This document shows, piece after piece, positions 1 through 8,732 of a stretch of DNA of 36,078 bases (position 1 is the stretch's first letter; every line of letters begins with the position of its first letter). A program made the translations under genes and the position numbers. This stretch comes from Clostridia bacterium (GTDB lineage Bacteria; Bacillota; Clostridia; UBA1381). The notes beneath the pieces were generated by a model. That model was not told the DNA's origin. It saw only the letters and a program-made list of their open reading frames with translations, and did not search any database. The stretch is from assembly GCA_017404065.1 (NCBI GenBank), contig JAFRDB010000049.1:1-36078 (forward strand). Direction: 5' to 3'.

Positions 1-26
1 AGAGTTTATTTTCACAAAAAGCGCAT

Positions 27-59
27 AACACCGCTGTTTTGTTATGGAACAGCGGCGTT
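27..59 (-). terminator. Stem-loop, possible minus-strand terminator
   Basis: Positions 27-38 pair with 48-59 over 12 positions with one wobble, around a 9-base loop. Read on the minus strand, a run of five T (20 to 16) follows the stem after about 6 bases, which is a rather distant T-tract. It could end a leftward transcript, or simply be a palindrome like the others in this window. Confidence 0.3.
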
Positions 60-140
60 AATATATGCTAATATGATGTTTAATTTATCAGATATTATAA
101 ATATGCTTTTGCGCGGTCTGACCGATTTGTCGACAGTCTG

Positions 141-175
141 ATGGGGCTGTAAAAACTCGCTTTTTATAGCCCCAT
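141..175 (+). terminator. 15-bp stem-loop, probable terminator
   Basis: Positions 141-155 pair with 161-175 with a single wobble around a 5-base loop. The stem has a GC-rich base (ATGGGGCT) and an A/T-rich tip. The sequence after it (TTCTGTG) is only weakly T-rich, so termination efficiency is uncertain. It would fit the end of an upstream gene outside the window. Confidence 0.4.
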
Positions 176-370
176 TTCTGTGAAAAACGATCAAAATATG
201 CACAATACTGCATATAGTCATTTATTGGTATATAATACGTTCTGTCCGCATAATATACGTCTTATATGTACAATCCTTCACATTAATGCATATAAACACA
301 TAAAAATGAATAATAGCATAAAATACTCTTGTTTTTAGTGTAAAAATATTCGTTTTCATGCATATTTTGC

Positions 371-399
371 TTGATTATATCAGATTTATGTGATATTAT
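371..399 (+). promoter_or_regulatory. Sigma-A promoter for the XRE gene
   Basis: The -35 box is TTGATT (371-376) and the -10 box is TATTAT (394-399), with a 17-base spacer and a TGA extension directly before the -10 box. Transcription should begin near 406, about 20 bases before the start codon. Confidence 0.7.
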
Positions 400-427
400 C
401 ATATCAACAAAACGGAGGGAAACGGTT

Positions 428-661
428 ATGCAAAGATCAATAGATACGATAAAATTTGTAGGTAACAGGATAAAGTATTTCAGACATTCCTGCGGCATGA
501 CGCGGGATGAAAGCGCGAGGGAGATAGGAGTTAGTCCGCGCACACTTGCAGCGTATGAGCGAGGTGAGCGGGAAATGTCACTTAATACCGCCATTTCGAT
601 CGCAAGGCTGTACAATGTGACAGTAAATATGATAACAGATGAGCATAAAATCGGCAAATAA
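428..661 (+). CDS. Small XRE-family helix-turn-helix regulator
   Basis: This is a 77-residue protein consisting of almost nothing but one Cro/C1-type helix-turn-helix (about residues 11-65). Visible features are NRIKYFRHSCGMTRDESA for the first helices and SPRTLAAYERGER for the recognition helix, a standard XRE pattern. I chose the ATG at 428 because CGGAGGGA lies 7 bases upstream; an earlier in-frame ATG at 371 falls inside the -35 box and cannot be used. There is no partner toxin or sensor domain, so the ligand and targets cannot be told. It sits just before the proC promoter in the same direction, so it could act locally or on its own promoter. No operator dyad was identified. A phage or conjugative remnant is possible, but no other mobile genes are present. 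Confidence 0.8.
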   Translation: MQRSIDTIKFVGNRIKYFRHSCGMTRDESAREIGVSPRTLAAYERGEREMSLNTAISIARLYNVTVNMITDEHKIGK

Positions 662-676
662 TTCTGATGATAACGC

Positions 677-705
677 TTGAATAATTCTCGCGGTTGTGGT
701 AAAAT
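677..705 (+). promoter_or_regulatory. Sigma-A promoter for proC-tmk-hydF
   Basis: TTGAAT (677-682) and TAAAAT (700-705) are 17 bases apart, with TGG immediately before the -10 box. Transcription should start near 712, giving an untranslated leader of about 100 bases before proC. I recognise no riboswitch in that leader. Confidence 0.65.
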
Positions 706-812
706 AAATCTTATGGAAACGCTGATCAAACAGTGATAGCGACAGACATAGTTGTTTTTCGCGTGGTACAGCTGATTTGACAGTGCTGGCTCAAGGAAAG
801 AAGGTCACAAAC

Positions 813-1610
813 GTGAGAATAGGATTTATCGGCGCCGGCAATATGGGCGGCGCAATAATAAGAGGTATTCTGGATAATAATATCGCCGAACCGGCTGATA
901 TTATCGTAACAGACGCGGATCAGAAGAAGGTAACGGAGCTTGCGGACAGATACAACATCAAGCAGGGGCTTGCGAATGAAACTGTCGCGGCGGCGGTAGA
1001 TATGCTGTTTCTGTGTGTCAAGCCGCAGGTGGTGTATCAGGTCATAGACGAGATAATGAGCAGCCTAAGAGATGAGACTGTCGTAGTATCGATAGTCGCG
1101 GGGCAGAGTATCGAAAGACTTACCGATGCGTTTGACATGGACACGATAAAACTTGTGCGGGTAATGCCGAACACGCCGGCACTTGTCGGTGAGGGAATGG
1201 CGGCAGTTGCGCCTAATGCAAATGTAACGTCAGAGCAGATTGATGAGGTAATGGCGATATTTAACGGTCTTGGCAGAGCGGATATCATAAGCGAACACCT
1301 TATGGATGCTGTGACCGGTGTAAGCGGCTCGTCTCCGGCGTATGTATTTATGCTTATCGAGGCTATGGGTGACGCTGCCGTACAGGGCGGTATGCCGCGC
1401 GATAAGGCATACATATTTGCAGCGCAGGCAGTTCTGGGAAGTGCAAAGATGGTACTGGAGAGCGGTATGCATCCGGCAGAACTGAAGGATATGGTATGCT
1501 CGCCGTCCGGCACGACTATAGAGGCGGTTTCGGTGCTTGAACAGGAAGGTATGCGCGGCGCGGTCGTGAAGGCTGTAAAAGCGTGCATAGACAAATCGAG
1601 GAGAATGTAG
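813..1610 (+). CDS. proC: Pyrroline-5-carboxylate reductase
   Basis: ProC catalyses the last step of proline synthesis, the NAD(P)H-dependent reduction of 1-pyrroline-5-carboxylate to proline, in the cytoplasm. The 265-residue product starts with the Rossmann dinucleotide motif (GFIGAGNMG, residues 4-12). It carries the family's VMPNTPA segment and the signature VSGSSPAYVF in the C-terminal dimerisation domain, and ends with the conserved SPSGTTIEA stretch. Length fits the family (260-275). I prefer the GTG at 813, preceded by AAGG 8 bases away, over the upstream TTG at 777, because 813 begins directly at the Rossmann strand. It is the first gene of a run with tmk and hydF; the pairing has no obvious metabolic logic. 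The glycyl-radical enzyme at 9438 is not a hydroxyproline dehydratase, so there is no local link to hydroxyproline use. Confidence 0.95.
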   Translation: MRIGFIGAGNMGGAIIRGILDNNIAEPADIIVTDADQKKVTELADRYNIKQGLANETVAAAVDMLFLCVKPQVVYQVIDEIMSSLRDETVVVSIVAGQSIERLTDAFDMDTIKLVRVMPNTPALVGEGMAAVAPNANVTSEQIDEVMAIFNGLGRADIISEHLMDAVTGVSGSSPAYVFMLIEAMGDAAVQGGMPRDKAYIFAAQAVLGSAKMVLESGMHPAELKDMVCSPSGTTIEAVSVLEQEGMRGAVVKAVKACIDKSRRM

Positions 1611-1617
1611 ATAATAT

Positions 1618-2247
1618 ATGAAAGGCAAATTCATAGTATTTGAGGGGATAGACGGCTCCGGCAAGAGCACGCAGATAAAACGGCTTGCAAAACGGCTTGA
1701 AGAAATGGGCGTAAGCTGCTACGAAACACGCGAGCCTACGGATTCGCCTGCCGGCTCGCTGGTACATCATATAATGATCGGCAGGACTACCGCTGATGAA
1801 CGCGTTATAGCGGCGCTCTTTATGGCGGATCGGGTAGATCATCTCACAAACCCCGTGGATGGACTTATGCTGCAGATAGATAAGGGTGTAACGGTCATAT
1901 CAGACCGCTATTATTTCTCGTCCTACGCGTATCATGGCGTAGAGCTTGATATGGACTGGATAATAAACGGTAACAGCATCAGCGCGGATATCCTGCGTCC
2001 GACAGCTACCGTTTTTCTTGATATTCCTGTTGAAACGGCGATGGAGAGGATCAACAGCAACCGTTCACGCAAGGAGCTTTACGAGAAGGCGGATCGCCTT
2101 GCAAAGGTCAGGGCAAAGTATTTTGAGGCGTTCGATAAGCTTCGTGATGTGGAAACGGTAGAGGTCGTTGACGCGAATGCGGATGCGGATACTGTTGAGG
2201 AGCGTATTTGGGCAGCGGTGTCAAAGTATTTTGAAGGAGACGAGTGA
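1618..2247 (+). CDS. tmk: Thymidylate kinase
   Basis: Tmk phosphorylates dTMP to dTDP with ATP, an essential step of dTTP synthesis. The 209-residue protein has the P-loop EGIDGSGKST at residues 9-18, the DRYYFSSYAYHG motif that binds dTMP (about 95-106), and a basic LID segment (NRSRKELYEKADR). Length matches the family (about 205-215). GAGGAG lies 14 bases before the ATG, inside the end of proC, which is longer than ideal, but no better start is visible. The stop codon lies one base before the start of hydF, so the two are translationally close. Confidence 0.95.
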   Translation: MKGKFIVFEGIDGSGKSTQIKRLAKRLEEMGVSCYETREPTDSPAGSLVHHIMIGRTTADERVIAALFMADRVDHLTNPVDGLMLQIDKGVTVISDRYYFSSYAYHGVELDMDWIINGNSISADILRPTATVFLDIPVETAMERINSNRSRKELYEKADRLAKVRAKYFEAFDKLRDVETVEVVDANADADTVEERIWAAVSKYFEGDE

Positions 2248-2248
2248 T

Positions 2249-3454
2249 ATGTCGCTTAACGAAACTGCGTCCGGAGAGCGGCTGCATATAGGCTTTTTCG
2301 GCAAACGCAACGCGGGAAAGTCAAGTCTTGTGAATGCCGTTACAAACCAGAATATGGCTGTTGTCTCGGAGGTAAAGGGCACGACCACCGATCCGGTGCG
2401 TAAGGCAATGGAACTTCTTCCGCTAGGACCGGTCGTGATCATAGACACGCCGGGCTTTGATGATGAAGGCGAGCTGGGTGCGCTGCGCGTTGAGAAAACG
2501 AACGAGATACTCGGCAGAACGGATATTGCCGTTCTCGTAGTTGACGCGGCAGCGGGAGCGGGAGAGGCTGAAAAAGAGCTGAAAGATATTTTTAAGAAGA
2601 AAAGCATACCGTATATCACAGCATATAACAAGTCGGATCTTCTAAGCGAAAGAAAAGCTCTCGGAGAAAACGAGATATATGTCAGCGCGAAAACAGGCGA
2701 GAGTATAAAGGAGCTTAAGGAACTGATAGGCGCATTTTCGGGCAAAACAAAGAGTAAGAAGAAGCTTGTTTCAGACCTGATTGGTCTCGGCGATACTGTA
2801 GTGCTTGTTATACCCATAGATGCGTCTGCGCCAAAGGGACGGCTTATCCTGCCGCAGCAGATGGTTATACGGGACGCGCTTGACTGTCACGCTTCTGTTT
2901 TGTTATGCCAACCGGAGGAGCTTTCGGAAACGCTGCGAGGTCTCACAAAACCGCCAAGGCTTGTCATAACCGATTCACAGGCGTTCGGACGCGTAGCAAG
3001 GGATGTGCCGAGTGAGGTCATGCTGACATCTTTTTCGATACTGATGGCGCGATATAAGGGAGAGCTTAAAACTCTTGTTCGCGGCGCCATGAAGCTTTCG
3101 GAGCTGCGCGACGGTGATCGGGTACTGATATCCGAGGGCTGCACGCATCACAGACAATGCGGAGATATAGGCACTGTAAAGCTTCCGGCGTGGATAGAAA
3201 AGTTCAGCGGAGCGAAACCGGAATACAGCTTTACATCCGGTGGCGGATTTCCGCAAAATCTGTCGGAGTTTAAGCTTATAATCCACTGTGGCGGGTGTAT
3301 GCTCAATGAGCGCGAGATGCAAAGCCGGATAGCCCGCGCGGCTGCGGCAGGCGTGCCGATAGTGAACTACGGCACAGCTATAGCGCAAATGCACGGAATA
3401 CTCAGCCGTAGTCTTGAGCCGTTCGATCGGCTGTTATATAAAAATAATACTTGA
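2249..3454 (+). CDS. hydF: [FeFe]-hydrogenase maturation GTPase HydF
   Basis: HydF is the GTPase scaffold on which the 2Fe subcluster of [FeFe]-hydrogenase is assembled before transfer to HydA. The 401-residue product has a GTPase domain with P-loop GKRNAGKS (18-25), DTPG (66-69) and NKSD (127-130), a middle dimerisation domain, and a C-terminal [4Fe-4S] domain. The family's cluster ligands are present: CTH at 298-300 and HCGGC at 346-350. I chose the ATG at 2249, 8 bases after GAAGGAGA; the longer frame upstream only overlaps tmk. hydE, hydG and hydA are not in this window, so they should be elsewhere. HydF is not used for the Ech [NiFe] enzyme encoded downstream, so the organism probably has both hydrogenase classes. 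Confidence 0.93.
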   Translation: MSLNETASGERLHIGFFGKRNAGKSSLVNAVTNQNMAVVSEVKGTTTDPVRKAMELLPLGPVVIIDTPGFDDEGELGALRVEKTNEILGRTDIAVLVVDAAAGAGEAEKELKDIFKKKSIPYITAYNKSDLLSERKALGENEIYVSAKTGESIKELKELIGAFSGKTKSKKKLVSDLIGLGDTVVLVIPIDASAPKGRLILPQQMVIRDALDCHASVLLCQPEELSETLRGLTKPPRLVITDSQAFGRVARDVPSEVMLTSFSILMARYKGELKTLVRGAMKLSELRDGDRVLISEGCTHHRQCGDIGTVKLPAWIEKFSGAKPEYSFTSGGGFPQNLSEFKLIIHCGGCMLNEREMQSRIARAAAAGVPIVNYGTAIAQMHGILSRSLEPFDRLLYKNNT

Positions 3455-3479
3455 CAACTGCATGGTCATGTGTTAGAAT
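3451..3479 (+). promoter_or_regulatory. Sigma-A promoter of the pheST T-box operon
   Basis: A perfect TTGACA (3451-3456) and TAGAAT (3474-3479) are 17 bases apart with a TGT extension before the -10 box. The -35 box overlaps the hydF stop codon. Transcription should start near 3486, just upstream of T-box stem I. Confidence 0.85.
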
Positions 3480-3485
3480 AACACT

Positions 3486-3755
3486 TAAAGGCTGTGAAAA
3501 GACAAAGTAGCGCGTATGGCACCTTAAGAGAGTCGTGGTCATGGGCTGTGAGCCGCGGCGGCAAGCGTGCGTGTGAAATTTCATCTTGGAGCTGTGCGGG
3601 GGAACGCATTTTGGGGGAACACATTTGCAAGTAGTTCGCATCGGGTCGCGCCGTTATACGCTTTAAGTGAGTGCCGATATTTTCGGAATATGGGTGGTAC
3701 CGCGGAGATCATTTCAGCTTCGTCCCAACTAATGTTATTTGGGATGGAGCTTTTT
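3486..3755 (+). promoter_or_regulatory. T-box riboswitch, Phe-specific
   Basis: This leader senses uncharged tRNA-Phe and decides between termination and read-through into pheST. The diagnostic T-box sequence TGGGTGGTACCGCG is at 3691-3704. An AGAGAG segment near 3527 fits the AG-rich part of stem I. The candidate specifier codon is TTC (Phe) at 3580-3582 followed by A, as usual for specifiers; I placed it by position and by the downstream gene, not by a full fold. The terminator is 3716-3755. The fit between specifier and pheS makes the assignment strong. Confidence 0.9.
3716..3755 (+). terminator. T-box terminator hairpin
   Basis: Positions 3716-3727 pair with 3740-3751 over 12 positions with two G-U wobbles, followed by five T. 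It overlaps the end of the antiterminator, so uncharged tRNA-Phe binding to the T-box sequence would prevent its formation. Confidence 0.85.
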
Positions 3756-3788
3756 AGTTTGGAAAAAAATCTCTGCGCATCTCGCACC

Positions 3789-3896
3789 TTTCTCACTGCT
3801 CGCATAGAAGCTTCTTCAGCACTTTTGACTTCGTCAAAAGTCAGCCTGACGGCTGCCCGCCCATCTTGGCGGTGCTAATAGTCTCGCAGTGAGAAA
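3789..3896. repeat. Cloverleaf-like nested palindrome between T-box and pheS
   Basis: An 11-bp perfect outer stem (3789-3799 with 3886-3896) encloses several inner hairpins: AGAAG/CTTCT near 3807-3816, a 9-bp stem (3821-3829 with 3833-3841), AGCC/GGCT (3843-3846 with 3851-3854), and CCGCC/GGCGG. A further AGCAC/GTGCT pairing joins 3818-3822 to 3872-3876. It is not part of a canonical T-box, which ends at 3755, and it lies inside the pheS leader. It contains no start codon with a good ribosome site and no reading frame of interest. It may be a mobile palindromic element or a second regulatory RNA. Confidence 0.6.
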
Positions 3897-3975
3897 AATA
3901 CGACCTGCTTTGAGCTTTTCCCCCAAACTGTTTTGTGGAAGGATTTAATGGTCATAAATTTGAAAGGAGTATAGA

Positions 3976-4995
3976 ATGAAAGACAAACTTGAACAGATAA
4001 GGGCATCCGTTGAGAGAGCGCTGCACGATGCGGATGCGATGGATGCGCTTGAGAATATCCGTATTAAATATATGGGTAAGAAGGGTGAGCTAACGGCTGT
4101 ATTAAAGGGTATGGGCAAGCTTAGTCCGGAGGAGAGACCGAAGATCGGTGCGCTCGCAAACGAGATACGCAACCGGCTTGAAAAGGAGATAGACGACCGT
4201 AAGACGGCTATTATGACGGCTTTAGAGGAAAAGAAGCTTAAGGATGAGATGATAGACGTCACAATGCCCGGCAGGAAGAATGCTGAGGGTAAGCTGCATC
4301 CCTTAACGCAGGTTAAGAATGAGCTTGCGGAGATATTCATGGGCATGGGCTTTTCAATAGCCGACGGTCCGGAGGTTGAATATGATTACTACAACTTTGA
4401 AGCGCTGAATATTCCTAAAAACCATCCGGCGCGTGATGAGCAGGACACGTTTTATATAGCTGATAATATCGTTCTGCGCACGCAGACCTCCGGTATGCAG
4501 GTAAGAGTAATGGAGAAGACCAAGCCGCCGATCAGGGTGATCGCTCCGGGTAAGGTGTATCGCAGCGATACCCAGGATGCTACGCATTCACCGGTATTTC
4601 ACCAGATAGAGGGGCTTGTTGTCGATAAAAACATAACCATGGCAGATCTCAAGGGCACGCTTGAGATGTTTGTGAAGAAGCTTTACGGTGAACAGACGCG
4701 TGTTCGGTTCCGTCCTCACCACTTCCCGTTTACCGAGCCGTCTGCCGAGATGGACTACAGCTGCTTCAACTGCGGAGGCAAGGGCTGCAGCGTATGCAAG
4801 GGCGAGGGCTGGATAGAAATACTAGGATGCGGTATGGTCCACCCGAAGGTGCTTGCAAACTGCGGTATTGATCCGGAGGAATACACGGGCTTTGCGTTCG
4901 GCATAGGTCTTGAACGTATAGCTATGGGCAAATACAGCATAAACGATCTCAGACTTTTCTTTGAGAATGATATGCGGTTCCTTAAGCAGTTCTAA
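3976..4995 (+). CDS. pheS: Phenylalanyl-tRNA synthetase alpha subunit
   Basis: PheS is the catalytic subunit of the alpha2beta2 enzyme that charges tRNA-Phe. The 339-residue product has an N-terminal coiled-coil arm (about 1-90) and a class II catalytic core. Motif 2 is visible in [12 protein letters not shown], the Phe-binding region in [10 protein letters not shown], and motif 3 in [12 protein letters not shown] near the C-terminus. [18 protein letters not shown] cysteine cluster lies before motif 3, as in many Clostridial PheS proteins. Length fits (about 340). AAAGGAG stands 7 bases before the ATG. The gene is controlled by the T-box upstream and is separated from pheT by 16 bases. Confidence 0.97.
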   Translation: MKDKLEQIRASVERALHDADAMDALENIRIKYMGKKGELTAVLKGMGKLSPEERPKIGALANEIRNRLEKEIDDRKTAIMTALEEKKLKDEMIDVTMPGRKNAEGKLHPLTQVKNELAEIFMGMGFSIADGPEVEYDYYNFEALNIPKNHPARDEQDTFYIADNIVLRTQTSGMQVRVMEKTKPPIRVIAPGKVYRSDTQDATHSPVFHQIEGLVVDKNITMADLKGTLEMFVKKLYGEQTRVRFRPHHFPFTEPSAEMDYSCFNCGGKGCSVCKGEGWIEILGCGMVHPKVLANCGIDPEEYTGFAFGIGLERIAMGKYSINDLRLFFENDMRFLKQF

Positions 4996-5011
4996 GAAGG
5001 GAGTTGATATT

Positions 5012-7393
5012 ATGAATTTACCTATGAGTTGGTTATCCGATTATACAGATATAACAGGTGTAACGCCTAAGGAGTACGCAGACAGAATAACCATGAGCGG
5101 TTCCAAGGTCGAGGGCGTAAAGAACCTCGGTGCGGATATAGATAAGGTGGTAGTGGGCAAGGTGCTATCGTGTGAGGATCACCCGGATAGCGATCATCTG
5201 CATGTATGTATGGTGGACGTTGGCGAGGAAGAGCCTATACAGATCGTGTGCGGCGCCCCTAACGTTGCATCGGGACAGAAGGTGCCGGTTGCTCTTAACG
5301 GGTCTACGCTCCCCGGAGGTATAAAGATAAAGAAGGGCAAGCTGCGCGGCGTAATGTCAAACGGTATGATCTGCGCTGCGGACGAGATGGGTATAGATTC
5401 TTCGCGCCTCGGCTACGAGCCTGAGTACGGCATACTTGTTCTGCCGGAGGAGGCGGAGATCGGCAGCGATCTTAAAGACCTGTTTGGACTTAATGAAAAT
5501 GTGGTCGAATTTGAGATAACCTCAAACCGTCCGGATTGCTTCTCAATAATAGGTCTTGCGCGGGAAACGGCGGCGACCTTCGGTAAACCGTTTAATGTCC
5601 CCAAGCCGAAATTCGAAGAAAAAGATGGGGACATAAAAGATATGATCTCCGTCAATATCAGCGATAAGGACAAGTGCAAGCGCTATACTGCAAGAGTAGT
5701 AAAGAATGTTAAAATAGCTCCGTCACCGAAATGGATGCGCGAGAGACTGGAGGCATCGGGCGTAAGAGCAATAAATAACATAGTGGATATAACCAACTAT
5801 GTTCTGCTCGAATATGGTCAGCCGATGCACGCTTTTGATATACGTGATCTGAAGGGCGCGGCGATAAACGTCAGACGCGCGGCTCCTGGTGAGGTCATAA
5901 AAACTCTTGATGAAGAGGACAGAAAGCTCACCGAAAATGATCTCGTTATAGCTGACGCGGAAAGAGCGGTAGCCATAGCCGGAGTAATGGGCGGATTTAA
6001 TTCCGAGATAAAGGACGACACCACAACAGTAGTGTTTGAGTCGGCGATGTTTGACGCAGCCTCGGTTCGTCTTACAGCGCAGCGCGTGGGACTACGCACA
6101 GAGTCCTCCGCAAGATTTGAAAAAGGACTTGACTATCATAATACTGTGCCTGCAATAAACCGCGCATGTGAGCTTGTAGAGGAGCTTTGCTGCGGTGAGA
6201 ATGTTAAGGGCATGATAGATATTATGGGCAACGTCGAGGAGCCTGTAGAGATAGAGTTCAGACCCGAAAAGATAAACGCGTTCCTCGGTACTGATATTTC
6301 CGAGGAGGAAATGATAAAAATATTTGACGCGCTTGAGATCAAGGTAGAGGGCAATAAGCTTTATCCTCCGTCATTCCGTCCGGATCTTCTTGCGGAGGCG
6401 GATATCGCGGAGGAGGTAGCGCGCTTCTACGGTTATGACAGAATACCGACAACGCTTATGAGCGGCGCTACGACCACAGGTATCAAGACGCCGGAACAGA
6501 AGACGCAGAGTGAGATCGAAGAGACGCTGCTTGCACAGGGTATGTATGAGATATATACGTACACCTTCGAAAGTCCGTCCGTTGCGGATAAGCTCGGACT
6601 GCCTGAGGAATCACCGCTCAGAAATCAGGTCAGGATCAGAAATCCGCTCGGAGAGGATACGTCCGTAATGCGCACAACGATGGCAGGCAGTATGCTCGAC
6701 ATCCTTTCGCGCAACTATAATCACCGCGCAAAGAGCGCAAGGCTTTTTGAGATAGGCAGGGTATATATCCCTACAGAGGAGGGACAGCTTCCGGATGAGA
6801 AGCCGACGCTGATGCTCGGTATGTTCGGCGGTGTGGATTTCTATGATATTAAGGGCGCGGTAGAAGAGGTATTCAAGAAGCTGCATATAGATAATGTCGA
6901 TTATGAGAGGGTAACGGATGACCCGACTTACCATCCCGGCAGAACGGCAAGAATAATCGTTAACGGCAGGTATGCCGGAATTATCGGAGAGGTACACCCG
7001 GCAGTTTTGCGGCGCTATGAGATAGGCGCGCGCGCATATATTGGCGAGCTTGATTTCAGAGTGATCCATAATGCGTCAAATAAGAGAGATATAAAATACA
7101 CGCCGCTGACACGCTTCCCTGCGGTAACGCGCGATTTCTCGATACTCATAGACAGGATAACGCCTGTAGCGGAGATCGAAAAGGTAATGAAGAAGGCGGC
7201 CGGAAAGCTGCTCACTCAGCTTGAGCTTGTGGAGGTATATACAGGCGAGCAGATAGCTGATGATAAAAAGAGCGTTATGTATAAGGCTCAGTTCCGCGCG
7301 CCTGACAGGAGCCTTACCGGCGAGGAAGCTGATAACCTCCACAGCAAGATAGTTAAAGGTCTGCTCACTCAGCTTGGCGCGGAGCTCAGATAA
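5012..7393 (+). CDS. pheT: Phenylalanyl-tRNA synthetase beta subunit
   Basis: PheT holds tRNA and edits mischarged Tyr-tRNA-Phe. The 793-residue product shows the expected order: an N-terminal segment, an EMAP-type tRNA-binding domain (about 40-150, with CEDHPDSDHLHVC), the B3/B4 editing domain, B5, the catalytic-like core, and a C-terminal FDX-ACB anticodon-binding domain (last 95 residues, beginning near RFPAVTRDFSI). The ATG at 5012 is chosen because GAAGGGAG is 8 bases upstream and the family begins MNLPMSWL; a longer frame start lies inside pheS. The stop codon overlaps the start of the next gene by one base (TAATG), suggesting translational coupling. Confidence 0.97.
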   Translation: MNLPMSWLSDYTDITGVTPKEYADRITMSGSKVEGVKNLGADIDKVVVGKVLSCEDHPDSDHLHVCMVDVGEEEPIQIVCGAPNVASGQKVPVALNGSTLPGGIKIKKGKLRGVMSNGMICAADEMGIDSSRLGYEPEYGILVLPEEAEIGSDLKDLFGLNENVVEFEITSNRPDCFSIIGLARETAATFGKPFNVPKPKFEEKDGDIKDMISVNISDKDKCKRYTARVVKNVKIAPSPKWMRERLEASGVRAINNIVDITNYVLLEYGQPMHAFDIRDLKGAAINVRRAAPGEVIKTLDEEDRKLTENDLVIADAERAVAIAGVMGGFNSEIKDDTTTVVFESAMFDAASVRLTAQRVGLRTESSARFEKGLDYHNTVPAINRACELVEELCCGENVKGMIDIMGNVEEPVEIEFRPEKINAFLGTDISEEEMIKIFDALEIKVEGNKLYPPSFRPDLLAEADIAEEVARFYGYDRIPTTLMSGATTTGIKTPEQKTQSEIEETLLAQGMYEIYTYTFESPSVADKLGLPEESPLRNQVRIRNPLGEDTSVMRTTMAGSMLDILSRNYNHRAKSARLFEIGRVYIPTEEGQLPDEKPTLMLGMFGGVDFYDIKGAVEEVFKKLHIDNVDYERVTDDPTYHPGRTARIIVNGRYAGIIGEVHPAVLRRYEIGARAYIGELDFRVIHNASNKRDIKYTPLTRFPAVTRDFSILIDRITPVAEIEKVMKKAAGKLLTQLELVEVYTGEQIADDKKSVMYKAQFRAPDRSLTGEEADNLHSKIVKGLLTQLGAELR

Positions 7394-8121
7394 TGCAGTA
7401 CGGCAGATTTGCATATATCTATGATCGCCTCATGCATGGGGATATAGACTATGATAAATGGTGCGACTATATAGAGAATATGCTTTACGTTCACGATTGT
7501 GACGCGCAGACTGTTTGTGAGCTTGCCTGCGGTACAGGCAATATGACCGCTCGGCTTATAAAGCGCGGCTACGATGTGACAGGTGTTGACGTCAGCTCTG
7601 ATATGCTCGCGGCCGCGGCGGATAAGCTTGGTAATACCGAGCTTGTGTGTATTGATATGACACGGTTCGTGCCGCAAAAAAAATATGACGCGTTCCTGTG
7701 CATGATAGACGGGATAAATTATGTTACGGTTCCTGCCGCGCTTTTACGCATGTTTAAGAACATAAAGGCGGCGCTCACAGATGGCGGTATGTTCATGTTC
7801 GACATCAGCTCTGAATATAAGCTGCGTGATGTCATCGGAAATAACACATTTATACATTCTGAATATGATGTGTTCTACGCGTGGCAGAACGAATACTATG
7901 AAAGGTATAATATAAGCGATATGCTGCTTAACTTCTTTGTTCTCGATAAAAACGGTGAGTATTCGCGGTTCGAGGAGCGGCATACCCAGCGCGGCTGGAC
8001 CGAGAAGCAGATAAGAATATTGCTTAAAAGAGCGGGCTTTACGGAGATATGCGCTTATGATGAACTGAGCTTTGAGCCGCCTGAAGAGGATAGTGAGAGA
8101 ATAGTTTTTGTTTGCAGATAA
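7393..8121 (+). CDS. Class I SAM-dependent methyltransferase, substrate unknown
   Basis: The 242-residue product has a standard Rossmann SAM-binding fold. Motif I is VCELACGTGNMT (about 38-49), the acidic end of strand 2 is VTGVDVSSDML, and motif IV is near FDAFLCMIDGINY. The frame continues with a small beta-rich insert common in this small-molecule type. The family is often annotated only as a class I SAM methyltransferase, and no substrate can be read from the sequence. Its ATG overlaps the pheT stop by one base and folE follows after 12 bases, so it lies inside the T-box operon and should respond to phenylalanine starvation. It could modify a tRNA, a protein or a small metabolite; I see nothing to decide. 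Confidence 0.85.
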   Translation: MQYGRFAYIYDRLMHGDIDYDKWCDYIENMLYVHDCDAQTVCELACGTGNMTARLIKRGYDVTGVDVSSDMLAAAADKLGNTELVCIDMTRFVPQKKYDAFLCMIDGINYVTVPAALLRMFKNIKAALTDGGMFMFDISSEYKLRDVIGNNTFIHSEYDVFYAWQNEYYERYNISDMLLNFFVLDKNGEYSRFEERHTQRGWTEKQIRILLKRAGFTEICAYDELSFEPPEEDSERIVFVCR

Positions 8122-8133
8122 CGAGGTGAAGCG

Positions 8134-8712
8134 ATGAAAAAGGAATTTGATCACGAGCGGATAAAGAATGCTATTCGTGAGCTTATAGAAGCGATAGGCG
8201 ACGATCCTGAGCGCTCGGGACTGCGCGAGACCCCTGACAGGGTGGCGCGTATGTATGATGAGATATTCGAGGGTATGCGCTACAGCAATGACGAGATCGC
8301 GCAGATGTTCGGGAAATGCTTTAAGGATATCAGCACAAACGACCTTGTGATTGTAAAGGATATTGAGGTGTTCAGCTACTGCGAGCACCATTTGGCTCTG
8401 ATGTACAATATGCGCTGTCATGTGGGATATATCCCAAAAGGTAAGGTGATAGGTCTGTCCAAGGTCGCGCGCATTTGTGACATGGTCGCAAAGCGGCTTC
8501 AGCTTCAGGAGAGGATATGCGCCGATATTGCGGAGATAATGCAGAAGGTGTGCGACACAGAGGATGTTATAGTCATAGTTGAGGGTGAGCACAGCTGTAT
8601 GACTGCGCGCTGCATTCGCTCGCATGATGCCAAAACGAGAACAGCCGCGATACGCGGTTTGTTTGACACAGATCATGAGCTGAGACAAGAGGTATACAGT
8701 CTGCTGAGATAA
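8134..8712 (+). CDS. folE: GTP cyclohydrolase I
   Basis: FolE converts GTP to 7,8-dihydroneopterin triphosphate, the entry to tetrahydrofolate synthesis. The 192-residue protein has the Zn-binding CEHH in [11 protein letters not shown] and the second ligand cysteine in [10 protein letters not shown]. It also shows the family segments [24 protein letters not shown] and GLFDTD. Length fits the 180-225 range. ACGAGGTGAA stands upstream of the ATG at 8134. It is the last gene of the pheST operon; the downstream folate genes folB-folK lie at 32566. A type I enzyme is clear because of the CEHH motif (type IB enzymes differ). Confidence 0.95.
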   Translation: MKKEFDHERIKNAIRELIEAIGDDPERSGLRETPDRVARMYDEIFEGMRYSNDEIAQMFGKCFKDISTNDLVIVKDIEVFSYCEHHLALMYNMRCHVGYIPKGKVIGLSKVARICDMVAKRLQLQERICADIAEIMQKVCDTEDVIVIVEGEHSCMTARCIRSHDAKTRTAAIRGLFDTDHELRQEVYSLLR

Positions 8713-8732
8713 TGGAAGTATTACAGAGAAGG

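Larger units (their letters stand above)
1..427. other. Non-coding leader region upstream of the XRE gene
   Basis: This stretch is AT-rich and I see no convincing gene in either strand. It holds two stem-loops (27-59 and 141-175, listed separately) and, from about 371, the promoter and ribosome binding site of the XRE gene. The hairpins probably mark the end of a transcription unit that begins outside the window. Confidence 0.6.

Noticed and set aside
283-729. 148-codon open frame on the minus strand
   Set aside because: It lies opposite the XRE gene, its promoter and the proC promoter, and has no ribosome binding site; the plus-strand gene explains the region.
3567-3878. 103-codon open frame on the plus strand
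   Set aside because: It overlaps the T-box specifier, T-box sequence and terminator, which are clear RNA features.
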